Assembly: GCA_951799405.1 (NCBI GenBank) | Contig: OX637362.1 | Location: forward strand, 6,588,703 to 6,652,702 | Direction: 5' to 3' | DNA: 64,000 nucleotides | Origin: Agapetus fuscipes | Taxonomy: Eukaryota; Arthropoda; Insecta; Trichoptera; Glossosomatidae | Shown here: piece by piece, positions 54,691 through 64,000 of the stretch | Numbering within the stretch: position 1 is the stretch's first letter | Layout: the number at the start of each line of letters is the position of its first letter | Program-made: the position numbers and the translations under genes | Notes under the pieces: generated by a model | Seen by the model: only the letters and a program-made list of their open reading frames with translations | What the model was told of the DNA's origin: nothing | Databases searched by the model: none

Positions 54691-55418
54691 GTACTGATTT
54701 TTGACAGAAGGGATGAAACTGAAGAATGCACGTTTATGTTGAATGGTACGAAAGTTGAAATTGAGGATGAATTTAGATACTTGGGAAGTTTGTTTGAAAA
54801 GAATGGAAAGATGACAAGATAACTTGAGAATAGGGTGTGCAAGGGAAAGCAAGTGGTCGGTGCAATAGGAAGAATAGCAAAGAACAAGCGATTGACGATG
54901 GATCTGAGAATGGCGGTACACAATCGCATATTGTTACCGACTTTGATGTATGGAAGTGAAGCATGGACAGTGAATCATAGCGAAATGAGTAAAGTATGTA
55001 CGGTGGAAATGAAGCATTTGAGAAGTATGACAGGAAAAACTTTGAGGGCTAGAGTTAGGAATGAATGGGTAAAAAAATAATGTAATTTGAAAGAGGATGT
55101 GGAAGTTAAAGTACAAAATAATGTGATGAGATGGTTTGGGCATGTGGAAAGAATGAATGATGATAGACTGACAAAGTATGTATACAAAGAAAGTGTGAAA
55201 GGAAAAAGAGGGAAGGGACGACCGAGAAAAGTATGGAGTGATCAGATTAAGGAGCTTGTGAAAGAATGGGATAAACAAAGTGAGCGTAAACGAAGAAAAT
55301 GCATGAAAAAGGTGATGGATATGAAGGAATTGAAAGAGGTATGTCAGGATAGTAAAAAATGGAGGCAACTCTGCAGAGGCTCTGGCCACCCCTAGCGGAA
55401 TGGCGACAGAGTTACAGT
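54690..55418 (+). pseudogene. LINE gamma reverse transcriptase C-terminal region
   Basis: MAVHNRILLPTLMYGSEAWT, NNVMRWFGHVERMNDDRLTK, GKGRPRKVWSDQIKELVKEW and DSKKWRQLCRGSG are read in one frame, with in-frame TAA at 55078 and another near 54820. The end CCACCCCTAGCGGAATGGCG-ACAGAG is the conserved family terminus. RT palm absent. RTE-like by the GHV-M and GRPRKVW blocks. Confidence 0.85.
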
Positions 55419-55850
55419 GCAAAAGAGAAAAAAAGGTTTCTCTACGTTTCGTCGGAGTCACATCCGACGTCCTCAGGAGGCGTGTGTCTTCTACGAAGAA
55501 GAACCTCGAATTGTTGAGTTACTGTTGTTTGATCGAGTTCGAAGGTTGTAGGTACATTTATTAATCTTCGGTGATGCATCCATAGATGTCGCAATCGCTC
55601 CACTTGTACAGAAGGACGATATTATGTCTTTCTGTGAAATCGTCCGATTAGTGAAAGGCTGGATCACGGAAGTTAGTACTGGCTTCCATATACTGGAAAG
55701 TTTGTAGCTGTATAACAATGTATGTATAACACTGTGTAACAATAACTCAACAGTTCGTGGTTCTCCTTCCTAGAAGACACACACCTCCTGAGGACGTCGG
55801 ATATGACTCCGACGAAACGTAGAGAAATCGTTCTTCTCTTTTGCACAGTC
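55419..55850. mobile_element. Pair of inverted Penelope-like termini
   Basis: Left: GTGCAAAAGAGAAAAAAAGG then TCTCTACGTTTCGTCGGAGT and CATCCGACGTCCTCAGGAGG. Right: the near-exact complement, CCTCCTGAGGACGTCGGATA then ACTCCGACGAAACGTAGAGA and TTCTCTTTTGCAC. The arms are about 80-90 bp and the spacer about 270 bp with no gene. Each arm has a CTGAGGA / stem / GAAACGT core. It directly abuts the LINE gamma terminus. Confidence 0.55.
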
Positions 55851-56165
55851 AGTAAAATCCGTTTTTTTTCATTTTATAAAATGTCTAACGACCGTAATCA
55901 TAATTAAAGATCTTTACAAAACGGTTTATTTCCCCTTTTAACAGAATACTTTATAATCAAGTACACACCTGTGGAATTCTATGTTTTCTAGCTTTCACAA
56001 TTTTAGTTAGGTTTAAGTTAGAATTACGGTCGTTTGACATTTTGACAATTATATTAATTTTCGGATATTTAACGAACCGTTCGGTGAGAACTTACATTAT
56101 TCTCTACGTTTCGTCAGCGACGTAGCCGACGTCTTCAGGAGAACATCCTATCTGTACGGCGACTG
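55851..56165. repeat. Penelope-like flanks and a further terminus
   Basis: TCTAACGACCGTAATCATAA at 55882 (plus) and ATTACGGTCGTTTGACATTT at 56023 (minus) are the same word in opposite directions. At 56093-56143 the minus strand again carries CTCCTGAAGACGTCGGCTAC and GTCGCTGACGAAACGTAGAG. So two more pieces of the same family lie here. Confidence 0.5.
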
Positions 56166-56788
56166 AGGATGAACTGAATTTGAAAAACACTTTGTCACAA
56201 ATCACTGACTACCTGCGAACGAAGGTAGTAATTATGTTTTTTTTTACAATTTTACTCGATACTCAATAATTACACGTGTAATGAGGTCTTATGATAATGC
56301 CTTGTGGCGGGATTGGGGACGTTTTTTAAAATGGACATATTTATCGACCAAAACAACTGTAACGTGGGATTTCGTATCGACTTTCGACCTTCGAAACGAC
56401 CTTCCTGGTTGTTTACGTGTCCTATCCATCTTACAACCCTCGTAAACAGAGCTTTGGACAGGTGTCTTCCTCCTTCGGTTTCTTGGAGAGCCCCGTCATT
56501 CGTTATGTAGTCTTTAAAGGAAAGTCTCCTGTATTCTCCTTTTTCTATTTCTGATAGGAAACCAAACTGGAGTAGTTGTTATAAAAAATCGATACATGAC
56601 TGTATTATTTATTGACAAGATAGCAATTTTTTCTTTGGATGAAGCTTTTACCCTCGGGTTCCCTATGCCCTCATTTTCCCTTACAGTATCAGATTTTATT
56701 TTCAAATTGCACTCTATTATGTTGATGAAAATACGGAAATCGCTTGACCGAATATGATACAAAAAATCAACATGCAAACATTCATCTA
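56166..56788. other. Unassigned stretch
   Basis: GC-richer patch at about 56365-56515 with overlapping frames but no motif. Confidence 0.25.
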
Positions 56789-56977
56789 CATATAATATAA
56801 GTTTCAAAGGTAGATTAACATTCAAGATTCACATGAAATGCATACCTACAGGCAGACGTTAGTAAGTTCATGCTTACACATGATACATTTGTACTCACAA
56901 AATAAAAACCAACACCTCAAATCAACATAAGCCCTTTTGCAATTTTTGTCACCTTTCACTGAAACAAAGTTGTTACA
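56789..56977 (-). repeat. Repeat D, diverged
   Basis: TATAATATAAGTTTCAAAGG, ATGCATACCTACAGGCAGAC, AAAACCAACACCTCAAATCA. It ends in a decayed TTTCACTGAAACAAAGTTG. Confidence 0.65.
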
Positions 56978-57144
56978 CCAGGGGCGTGCATCTCATTCAG
57001 GCACATGCGCCTATAAGGTAGGCAATTTATGGTAAAAAACGCATTTAAGCATGATATTGAGAATTCATGTTCGATTGGAGCCATCGTTAGCAGTTCACTC
57101 AATTTCAAATCAGTAATTTTATTCTTATATTTATTTATTTATTA

Positions 57145-57180
57145 ACGTCTTCAGGAGGCACCCTTTCTGCACGACAATTC
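57145..57180 (-). repeat. Penelope-like scrap
   Basis: AACGTCTTCAGGAGGCACCC, the complement of CTCCTGAAGACGTT. Confidence 0.35.
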
Positions 57181-57235
57181 AAGGATGAAGAAATTTGACT
57201 TTGGTTTATTTGTGTTTGGAAGAAATATGATAAAA

Positions 57236-57425
57236 ATTGAAAGAAAAGACGAAAGGTGGCCGAAGAGATACGTCCATTAGAGACCCAGGATGTCTGTGCG
57301 GGAGTGGGGATAAAACAGCTGGCTGAATGATGTTCAGGAAATTGCAGGGAGGAAACTGAACAAGGCTGACAATGTGGATTCTTGGAGAGGGTTGGAAAGA
57401 CCTACGTACAGGAGGAGATAGATGC
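57236..57425 (+). pseudogene. LINE C-terminal fragment
   Basis: RPRMSVREWG, then (after a stop) NSWLNDVQEIAGRKLNKADN and VDSWRGLERPTYRRR. GRPRxxW-DxV...W is a LINE C-terminal pattern. The family differs from alpha to gamma. Confidence 0.6.
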
Positions 57426-57449
57426 AGGATGAGAAACTACCTGATTTAT

Positions 57450-57845
57450 TGTTACGAACTATGAAGTCAAAGTACCTACGCGCACCTATAAAAGTACGAT
57501 AGTGTGGGTAGATTCTACTACTTCCAGATTGTTCTATCCGATAGAACAATCTGGGAGTAGTTCATGATGGTGGTAATGCATAGAACGGCGTTCTGGTGTG
57601 AGCGAGAAATCGAAGAATGATCTGGAATATGCGAGAAAGATCTCTTTTGTACCTCTATATATAGGAACTGCAATGGTACGGAGAGCAATTAGTCGCTCAA
57701 GCATTTTGCCGTGAAGACCAATATACGCAGAGATTGTAAATTGTTGTAAATTATTGTAAATTGTGAAACAAAACCGTGTAAAATAAATTATGTTAAAATA
57801 AATAATTGCAGTTTAATTAAAAATGACCCAACCAAAAACATATCA
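57450..57845 (+). mobile_element. Solo LTR, subfamily A
   Basis: TGTTACGAACTATGAAGTC...CAAAAACATATCA with TTAT at 57446-57449 and 57846-57849. CCTCTATATATAGG (57652-57665) is the TATA region and CCGTGTAAAATAAAT the polyadenylation region. A 14-bp palindrome, AGATTGTTCTATC-CGATAGAACAATCT, sits at 57528-57554. The TTGTAAATT word is triplicated near 57737-57765. Confidence 0.85.
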
Positions 57846-57849
57846 TTAT

Positions 57850-58312
57850 TGTTTGGCTAAGCTACAGGCACAGTAAACAAATGTGTTGGGTAATAAATAA
57901 AGTGTAATTAAACCAACAGCCATAAAGCACTTGGAATGAAATTAAACTCGGGTTAGTTTTGTATGTCAGATTTGAATTTTGTAGGTACATTTGACATTTG
58001 TAACAGCGACCGTGACAGTCAGTGACTCATGTAACAGTGTCCTCTTGACAATGATGCTAGTCGAAAGCACTTGAGGTAATAAAAAATTCTCAATCGTGAA
58101 AAAGATAATACTTCTTTAAAAAATGATTTTTCACTGTGTAAATACACAAACTCTTAAAAGTTTTATTTGACATTTGTAAGTTTTGATACGTATGATGGTA
58201 AGGAATATAATTTATTTGAAAATAATTACATTAGGAGGAGGATAGTCAATGTGAAGACCGAGAAAAGAATGTAAAAGAAGAAAATGTATGAAAAAAGTAA
58301 TCCCAATGAAGG
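57850..58312. other. AT-rich stretch, no feature seen
   Basis: A small word near 58255 (AGACCGAGAAAAGAATG) echoes the LINE gamma GRPRKVW codons, followed by GAAGAAAATGTATGAAAAAA, so a LINE gamma scrap probably ends at 58312. Confidence 0.35.
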
Positions 58313-58314
58313 GG

Positions 58315-58600
58315 CTCAATTTTCGGAGCGGACGGTGGATGACCTTAAATAGGGTCCACATCGAGCAAGGCCGTTGCAACTCCTTGCTCCACAGATAGGG
58401 ATAAGCTCCATCTCCAGGGTGTGATTGTGGGCGGAGAACCAGACTTTGCGGCACATAGTGGAGGTGCGCCCCATCAGAAGACACCCTCTTGGCCTGAAAG
58501 ACGTCCATGAAGCCACGCCAGGAGCAGGGAAGTGGATGGAGGGCTTGGATCTTCGCCTCTGACGCGGATTTTTTTGCGCTTGCCGGCCATGAGAAATTTA
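58315..58600 (-). other. GC-rich, possibly coding-derived segment
   Basis: The composition is clearly GC-richer than the surroundings. On the minus strand it begins GGCCGGCAAGCGCAAAAAAATC after an ATG (ATGGCCGGCAAGCGC at about 58589) and continues in overlapping open frames that need a frameshift to join. No family was recognised. It may be a processed pseudogene or captured exon. Confidence 0.25.
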
Positions 58601-58617
58601 TGCAAAGGTTTTACATT

Positions 58618-58898
58618 GGTCTGTAGTCCGATGACTAACGCTATGGAATCTTAAACGAAAGATTGTGAAATCGATTACCAGAGGAGCAAAAAATACTCTT
58701 TTAATTTTCAAAATTTGCTTTTCACTGAGTTGAAAAAATTCATCTACCATTATCAAAGACCAGCCACCAACAACAGTCCATGCAGCCTTACAACTACTGG
58801 GTCATGCTTATTTAATTGGTGTTTTCTATGGCAACGACCAAGCTCGCAAAGAGCTCTTCGGATGTGTTAACAGCGCTAACAAAATAAATCATCCTTTA
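58618..58898 (+). repeat. SINE-B, diverged
   Basis: GGTCTGTAGTCCGATGACTA head with a decayed B box, TTTTCACTGAGTTGAAAAAA, CAAGCTCGCAAAGAGCTCTT and ACAAAATAAATCATCC. Confidence 0.75.
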
Positions 58899-58904
58899 AA
58901 CGTT

Positions 58905-59265
58905 AAATGCCCACCTTTATTCAAAATGCGCGAATTTTTCACGTTACATTAAAACGACGTGAGTTTCCACGTGTCTGGTGCACATAATCTGTGCAAATAG
59001 ACGTTTCACGTATGATGCCGCACGTGAGACGTGAGAGGCATGTTTACGTAACGTGCTGGAGGGAATGTGTTTGCCTTGCGTCTGGAAAAAAGTGCAAATA
59101 CTAAAGACGGAAGTCAAACAAGACCAGAGCCCCGAGGATAAAGCATTGAGTAAATCTCAACTCGATCGTCTAAGTGGAAAATGTATGGAATATACGACGG
59201 CACCACTAGGAAGTGAATTAGTTTTCATACAATTTTTCTATTTCCATGTTCGAGGGGGTTAATGT
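58905..59265. other. ACGTG-rich segment and a 69-codon frame
   Basis: At 58930-59055 at least six ACGTG/CACGT words occur (ACGTGAGTTTCC, CACGTGTCTGG, CGCACGTGAGACGTGAGAGG). A plus frame to 59260 has no recognised domain. Nature unknown. Confidence 0.25.
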
Positions 59266-59424
59266 TAATGTTTTGGACTCGGGGTAGGTACCTACAGGCG
59301 AGGGCATAAGGTTGCTATTGAATCGTTTCACAGGTTCTCGAATTTTCATGAAAAAATCAAATCTGTAATGGAGTCCGCACACTAAAAATATCCCACAGCT
59401 GCCCAGAGCCCAAAAAAAAAGTAT

Positions 59425-59572
59425 ATTGTGATGGTTTCTTTGATAAGCGCTGTTTGTGTGTGAAATACATCTCAAGAGTTCTTGCAAACTTGGTCATCGC
59501 TATAGAAAACGCCATTATTCAAGCAATACTCAGTTGCTACAAAGCTCGATGAACCTTTGGTGACTGGTCTTT
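59425..59572 (-). repeat. SINE-B 3' half
   Basis: TTGATAAGCGCTGTTTGTGT, ATCTCAAGAGTTCTTGCAAA, CTATAGAAAACGCCATTATT. Confidence 0.7.
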
Positions 59573-59590
59573 CATCTGGAAAATCGTCGT

Positions 59591-59818
59591 TCTGTTGGTA
59601 TGAGGCGGAAGTGCTGTAAGAATTTGGTTCACTTTTGCCAATGCCAGCCCTTTTCAGGGAAAGGCGGCAGTAGTTGCAAAATTTATGTTCATGCGAGGTT
59701 TGTTTTATTTTGTATTTACACATTCAGCATTTGTAAGCACGAACTTACACGTGTCTGTTTGTGGACATGCATTTGATATGAGACATAAATATCAATATAT
59801 CTTTGCAACTTAGATTAT
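59591..59818 (+). repeat. Repeat D, diverged full-length
   Basis: TCTGTTGGTATGAGGCGGAA to ATCTTTGCAACTTAGATTAT. Of the subfamily with TTTGTATTTACACATTCAGC. Confidence 0.8.
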
Positions 59819-59967
59819 AAATCCTGAAAAATGTATATAACGATTTAAAAATTAAAAAAATGAAGGTTTTAAAGGTACCTAATCAATTAATGTTTTTAAT
59901 CATTTATTTTTACTCCCTTGTCTACAGCCTTGAATTGGTTATTTACCTAATAATAATAACAATAGGT

Positions 59968-60024
59968 TTGTTTTATTTGGTGAGCGCTGTTTTTGTGTGA
60001 ATCACACCTCAAGAGCCCTTTAAG
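59968..60024 (-). repeat. SINE-B or LINE delta tail fragment
   Basis: TTTGGTGAGCGCTGTTTTTG and AATCACACCTCAAGAGCCCT. Being tail only, it cannot be assigned to the SINE or the LINE. Confidence 0.65.
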
Positions 60025-60526
60025 TCGTATAAAATAATAAAACACTACCAAGGATTTGATTTGAAATTGAGATAAATAAACAAGAACTAGGAATCATCTT
60101 CTCTCAATAACCATGCATTTCTCATTTAAAAACAAAAACTAGATTTCCGTCTTTGAACGATCAAAAACTTATTATATTGGTACAATGTGAAATAGTCGAT
60201 ATTCTCATATTGGAAACAAATGCACTTTTTTTTGTGAGGCGCCGAAATGGATGGTCTACTAATGGCGATCATAAAATGCATACGACCGGGTTGCTAACAA
60301 TAAAAACCATCATTTGACTCGGGATGTGTCATTAAACGCGTAGCATTATATTGATTTTGATTTTGATTTTGATTTTAATGCAATTTTAATAACGGTGTAC
60401 CAATATTTAATGCGATTTTCATATAAAAATATACTTTAATTAAGATTAAATATATACAAAGTAATGATTTCACAAATCTATGTACTCGTATGGGTGGCTA
60501 GGAACAGATATTTATAAAATCCAGTA
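60025..60526. other. AT-rich stretch with scraps
   Basis: A MITE-G echo (CATACGACCGGGTTGCTAAC) at about 60278 and a (TTTTGA)n run at 60353-60378. Confidence 0.3.
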
Positions 60527-60748
60527 CCTTGACTAAAAGGTTGATATGAGGCTGACCCTCGAGCTGTAAAATCTTTGTTCATTTTTGACAATGCCCCCCC
60601 GTTTCAGGAAAAGGTGACAGGAGTTGCAAAGCTTTTGTTCATGGTTTGTTTTGTAAATATGCATGCAGAATGTGTAAGCGCGACTTACATGTGCCTGCTT
60701 GTGGGAATATGAACTTTAAATGCCAAAATATTTTTGTAACATAGAATT
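60527..60748 (+). repeat. Repeat D, diverged
   Basis: CCTTGACTAAAAGGTTGATA, AATGCCCCCCCGTTTCAGGA, AATGTGTAAGCGCGACTTAC and TTTTTGTAACATAGAATTC. Confidence 0.8.
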
Positions 60749-60839
60749 CTAAAATCCTCAATTCACACAAATTTAGAGTACCATTATAATAATGATTTTC
60801 ATAATTATAATACTCGAAGCTCAGAAAATCTACATATTA

Positions 60840-61228
60840 AAGGTTTTCGATCGACAAAGTTTGGAAGGAGGTCTCTTTCAAATGTTGCACAGTCCCTATA
60901 CAATGGACTTCCGATAAAAATAAAGAGGGATATGAAAAATAAACAACAAAATGATGCAATAAAGTCTTATTTCTAAGAGTCCTTTTACAATGATGCTGTA
61001 CCAGTGGGATGATTTTGTTTTATTTTGGGTATGAGACGCTAATTCTCTTCTGTCTTTGTTTGCTTCAGTAATTGTTATTTTATTAATATATTTTTAATTA
61101 TATTGTATGGCTAGTTTTAAGTATTGTGTAAGAGTATAAGTACCAAGTCCCAAATGAGTTTATGTAACTCCTGGGAAATGTAACTTGTTATATTATTTCA
61201 ATAAAAAAAAAATAAAAAAAAAAAAATA
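60840..61228 (+). mobile_element. LINE or retrocopy 3' end with poly(A)
   Basis: A short frame ends SLYNGLPIKIKRDMKNKQQN-DAIKSYF and stop at 60975, a pattern like RT C-termini (LP..IK ... FK..L). A ~230-bp untranslated region ends TTTCAATAAAAAAAAAATAA with a polyadenylation signal and A-rich tail. The family is not seen elsewhere in this window. Confidence 0.55.
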
Positions 61229-61734
61229 TATAGATAGAAAGAATCAATAATTTTAATTACTGAATTACTAATCAATAGTTACATCATCAACCGACGTTGT
61301 TTTTCTCAAACACGCCAGTCAAAGTCAATGTGTTGACTAGTTTTTACTGTGACGTCTTTAGTTGTGAGAATTAAAAGGTACCTGCCATGTTTTTTGGGGT
61401 GAATTTAGTACTATAATATGAAGAAGTTCGTCAATCATTGTGTTGTATTATTTGATTGGGAATAAAAAAACTTGGTGCCATTTTTCGGGAGTGCCTTTTC
61501 CGCAAGGCACCCTAGCGCCACATGTGCCCTACGACCTGCGTAACTTGTGCCTTTTATGTGCCAGGAATGCCCGTTTAGCCGGGTGACGTATTTTAATGGC
61601 CATATAAAATGTTTGCTTGCTATGACCGGCAAAACTATGCCGAGAAAAACTGACCATAAAAAGAAAATACCAATATTTTATTGTACATATTTCAGGATCG
61701 TAAAATAAGATCTTCAGAAATCTTGCTCTTGTGC
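61229..61734. other. Unassigned stretch
   Basis: No supported feature. Minus frames at 61435-61738 overlap and lack motifs. Confidence 0.25.
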
Positions 61735-61985
61735 ACAATCGCCATCCCGCTAGGAGTTGCCATTACTTCCACAAATGTGCCTCCATTTTTTTCTGTCCTT
61801 GCGCTTGCTCATATTTTTCATCTCCTCGAGATTCATCCCTCCCTGCTCTTTTTCTCACTCTACAGATTACAATCATTCGCAATCTTACTTATTTGATCAA
61901 TCTTTTATTTTCTCGGCCTACAGTCTACACCTTTCATGTGTTTGAAATTTGATATCCTTTTCTATACTCTTTTTGGCTGTCATTC
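61735..61985 (-). pseudogene. LINE gamma C-terminal end
   Basis: The minus strand carries the terminal GCAACTCCTAGCGGGATGGC and, with stops, DQISKIANDCNL. Closest to 27415-27740. Confidence 0.6.
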
Positions 61986-62086
61986 ATCATCCATTATTTC
62001 AAGATGCCCAAACATTCTGACTCTGTTCATGGAAGATGAACGAATGACAAAAAGATTGTGAAAAAGTAATGATAAAATAAAAGTTG

Positions 62087-62260
62087 AAGGGGTAGACCGA
62101 GGAATGAATGGATAGATCAAATACGCAAAATTGCAAATGACTGGAATCTACAGAGTGCGAAAAGGAGAAAAGCGTGCATGAAGAGAATGATGAATATTGA
62201 GGAGATAAAACAATTGTGTAATTACAGAAAAACTCTGCGGTGATATTGGCTAGACCTTGC
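62087..62260 (+). pseudogene. LINE gamma C-terminal fragment
   Basis: KGRPRNEWIDQIRKIANDWN, KRRKACMKRMMNIEEIKQLC, then a stop. Opposite in strand to the piece at 61735-61985, so the two form an inverted pair of the same family. Confidence 0.7.
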
Positions 62261-63179
62261 GTCGGCTTGATACAAAACAAGACAGGTAGAAAGATCTAGA
62301 TCAAGAAAATTAATATGAAAAAGATAACGCGATGGATGAGTATTTACGCAACGATTCATACTTGGCAAACTTATCTCTTTTGGAAGGTGAGAGAACATAA
62401 AAAACGTGTCGTTTGGATATAATAAAAGAGATGGATCGTTCTAGAGCGGGAAGGAGATATGTTCTGATTCTGTGAGAGAGGGGTGAACCTTTCAGGGCGG
62501 AATTGCTGGATAAGCTGGTTTAATACACCGCAAGACATGGCGGCAAATCGTGGGAGAAGAGTGGGAAAGATAAGTGAATAGTTATGGCCAACCAGTTGTT
62601 TAAAATATATCATTTTACTTAATTATTTAAAAACATTAAGGGATTGCAAAAAAAAAAGTTTGAACAGGCATGCAATTCACCAACGTAGTGGCTTGGCAAG
62701 AAACATGTTCAATTCATAATCCATAATTTAATTTTAATTTTTACATACACTATCAATGTATCTATTATATTAATGTACAACCGTTTACAGGGAGATATTC
62801 TCAGTGTTTTTTTTTTACATTTTTAACTAGTGGTTTTCTGTTTTTTATTTTTTTATTTATTTGATAAAAACCTGACAGATCTAAATTTTTCGTTACAAAA
62901 ACTGCATGCTTTTATTTAACACTTTTTTTTTCTAATATTACGAATTTTTACGCGAGGAACCCATGCGCAATACATCCATTCCTCTAATGTTAAGGGGTTG
63001 AGCTGCGTAGCAGCCAGGGGCAACGCCACTAGTTTTATTTTAACGAATTATTCATACATAATTACTCAAAGAATCTGTTGATCCAGAGTCAAAGTTACCA
63101 CCAAGGGGCCAGCGCTGACGCTACTCAAAGTTTGAAGGTCCTTGGCCATATCCCCGACAAAAATAATAATATTGAATCT
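62261..63179. other. AT-rich stretch, no feature seen
   Basis: Short CpG-containing patch at about 62940-63035 (CGCGAGGAACCCATGCGCAA, GGGGTTGAGCTGCGTAGCAG). Nothing else is recognised. Confidence 0.3.
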
Positions 63180-63212
63180 AAATGTTAATATATCTTTGGA
63201 ACATAGATTACA
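63180..63212 (+). repeat. Repeat D 3'-end scrap
   Basis: AATGTTAATATATCTTTGGA and ACATAGATTA. A second scrap (CTCAACTTAGATTA) is at 63391. Confidence 0.4.
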
Positions 63213-63500
63213 GATACTCGTATATAGATATCCCAGTTGATGAATACCTTAAGGACTAAATGCTATCCCCTAAATCCAGGTTACGAAGAGGGAAATCACT
63301 TCTGGAACCAATTTGATTCGAATTGAAGTTTCTTACTAAGAAAGAAGAGCTCAAACATATAAGCTAATCAACAAACGCAACGATAATAAAATCTCAACTT
63401 AGATTATGTATTTTATTGTTCTCTATCGCTGTTTCACTCACTGTTATAAGCGTTAACTTACAGGTGTGACGATAAGGTACAAAGCTGACAAGATGAAATG

Positions 63501-63925
63501 TTCCTGAAACACTATGTTCCCAAGACGCAATGTTTCTTACACGCAATGTTCCTAACACGCAATGTTCCTAACACACAATGTTCCTAACCCGCAATATTTC
63601 TTACACGCAATGTTCCTTACACACAATGTTCCTAACACGAATTGTTCTTAACGCATAATGTTCTTAAAGCACAATGATCATAACACATAATGTTCATCAC
63701 ACACAATGTTTTTAACATGCAATGTTCCTAACACATAATGTTCATTAGACACAATGTTTTTAACACGCAATGTTCCTTACACACAATGTTCCTTACACGC
63801 AATGTTCTTAACACATAATGTTCCTAAAGCACAATGTTCATTACACACAATGTTCATTACTCACAATGTTTTAAACATGCAATCTTCCTAACACATAATG
63901 TTCTTAATATGCAATGTTCCTAAAA
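63501..63925. repeat. Degenerate tandem array with fixed 16-bp period, about 26 units
   Basis: Every unit is 16 bases, for example TTCCTAACACGCAATG, TTCCTTACACACAATG, TTCTTAACGCATAATG, TTCATTACACACAATG and TTTTTAACATGCAATG. Positions TT, AA/AC and AATG are nearly invariant while others drift. I count no unit of a different length from 63501 until the end near 63925. Confidence 0.9.
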
Positions 63926-64000
63926 CGAAATCGAAAAATATGGAAGATACCATAGTTCACATAGAACGCTTAATGGGCTCGCCACATTTCAAATATCCCT

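Noticed and set aside
54934..55461. 175-codon minus-strand frame
   Set aside because: It is the antisense shadow of the LINE gamma coding sequence, and its composition follows from that.
63501..63925. Telomeric or subtelomeric repeat
   Set aside because: The 16-bp unit is not TTAGG-like and is too variable. The (TAGATT)n tails elsewhere also differ from arthropod telomere repeats.

Overview
The window is nuclear DNA of a eukaryote, most likely an arthropod and probably an insect or other hexapod. The only cellular gene has nine coding exons joined by GT-AG introns. Its protein most resembles insect Golgi class I alpha-mannosidases. The rest is AT-rich and packed with mobile-element debris: non-LTR retrotransposons, tRNA-headed SINEs, solo LTRs and small inverted-repeat elements. 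No species can be named from sequence alone. There is no operon, CRISPR array or other prokaryotic feature.

The gene lies on the minus strand from 45149 (start) to 31991 (stop). Its nine exons splice without any frame break into a 577-residue type II membrane protein of glycoside hydrolase family 47 (alpha-Man-Ia/MAN1A type). Every conserved acidic residue I looked for, the calcium-binding threonine and the two disulfide cysteines are present. Intron 1 is 7.1 kb and carries a LINE with a long open reverse transcriptase frame in antisense. The other introns hold SINEs, fold-back elements and LINE fragments. None of these insertions interrupts an exon.

Region 1-31 kb: a LINE C-terminal fragment ends in a tail shared with SINE-B (1.2-1.6 kb). 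Next is a stack of nested insertions (1.86-4.5 kb): a 15/16-bp repeat array hit by SINE-B, which was then hit by a Harbinger-like MITE, with a LINE (family alpha) inserted beside it. A 21-bp minisatellite lies at 5.7 kb. Two solo LTRs at 18.3 and 20.1 kb each have 4-bp target duplications, and one contains a nested SINE. Two SINE-A copies face each other at 21.4 kb, and a truncated LINE alpha lies at 24.1 kb. From about 24.7 to 31 kb the sequence is AT-rich with few recognisable elements.

Region 45-64 kb: more SINEs, two more solo LTRs (48.9 and 57.4 kb), Penelope-like terminal pieces with hammerhead-like cores (49.4, 55.4 and 56.1 kb), LINE gamma fragments (54.7, 61.7 and 62.1 kb), and a strictly 16-bp-periodic array at the right edge (63.5-63.9 kb).

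Names used below are local. SINE-A has a GGTCGATAGCTCAGTTGG-type head. SINE-B has a GGTCCGTAGTCTAGTGG-type head. SINE-C is a weaker tRNA-like repeat. Repeat D is a ~245-bp repeat with a (TAGATT)n tail and about 30 copies or fragments here. LINEs alpha, beta, gamma, delta and epsilon are five reverse transcriptase lineages separated by their C-terminal signatures. MITE-T, MITE-H, MITE-F and MITE-G are small inverted-repeat elements.
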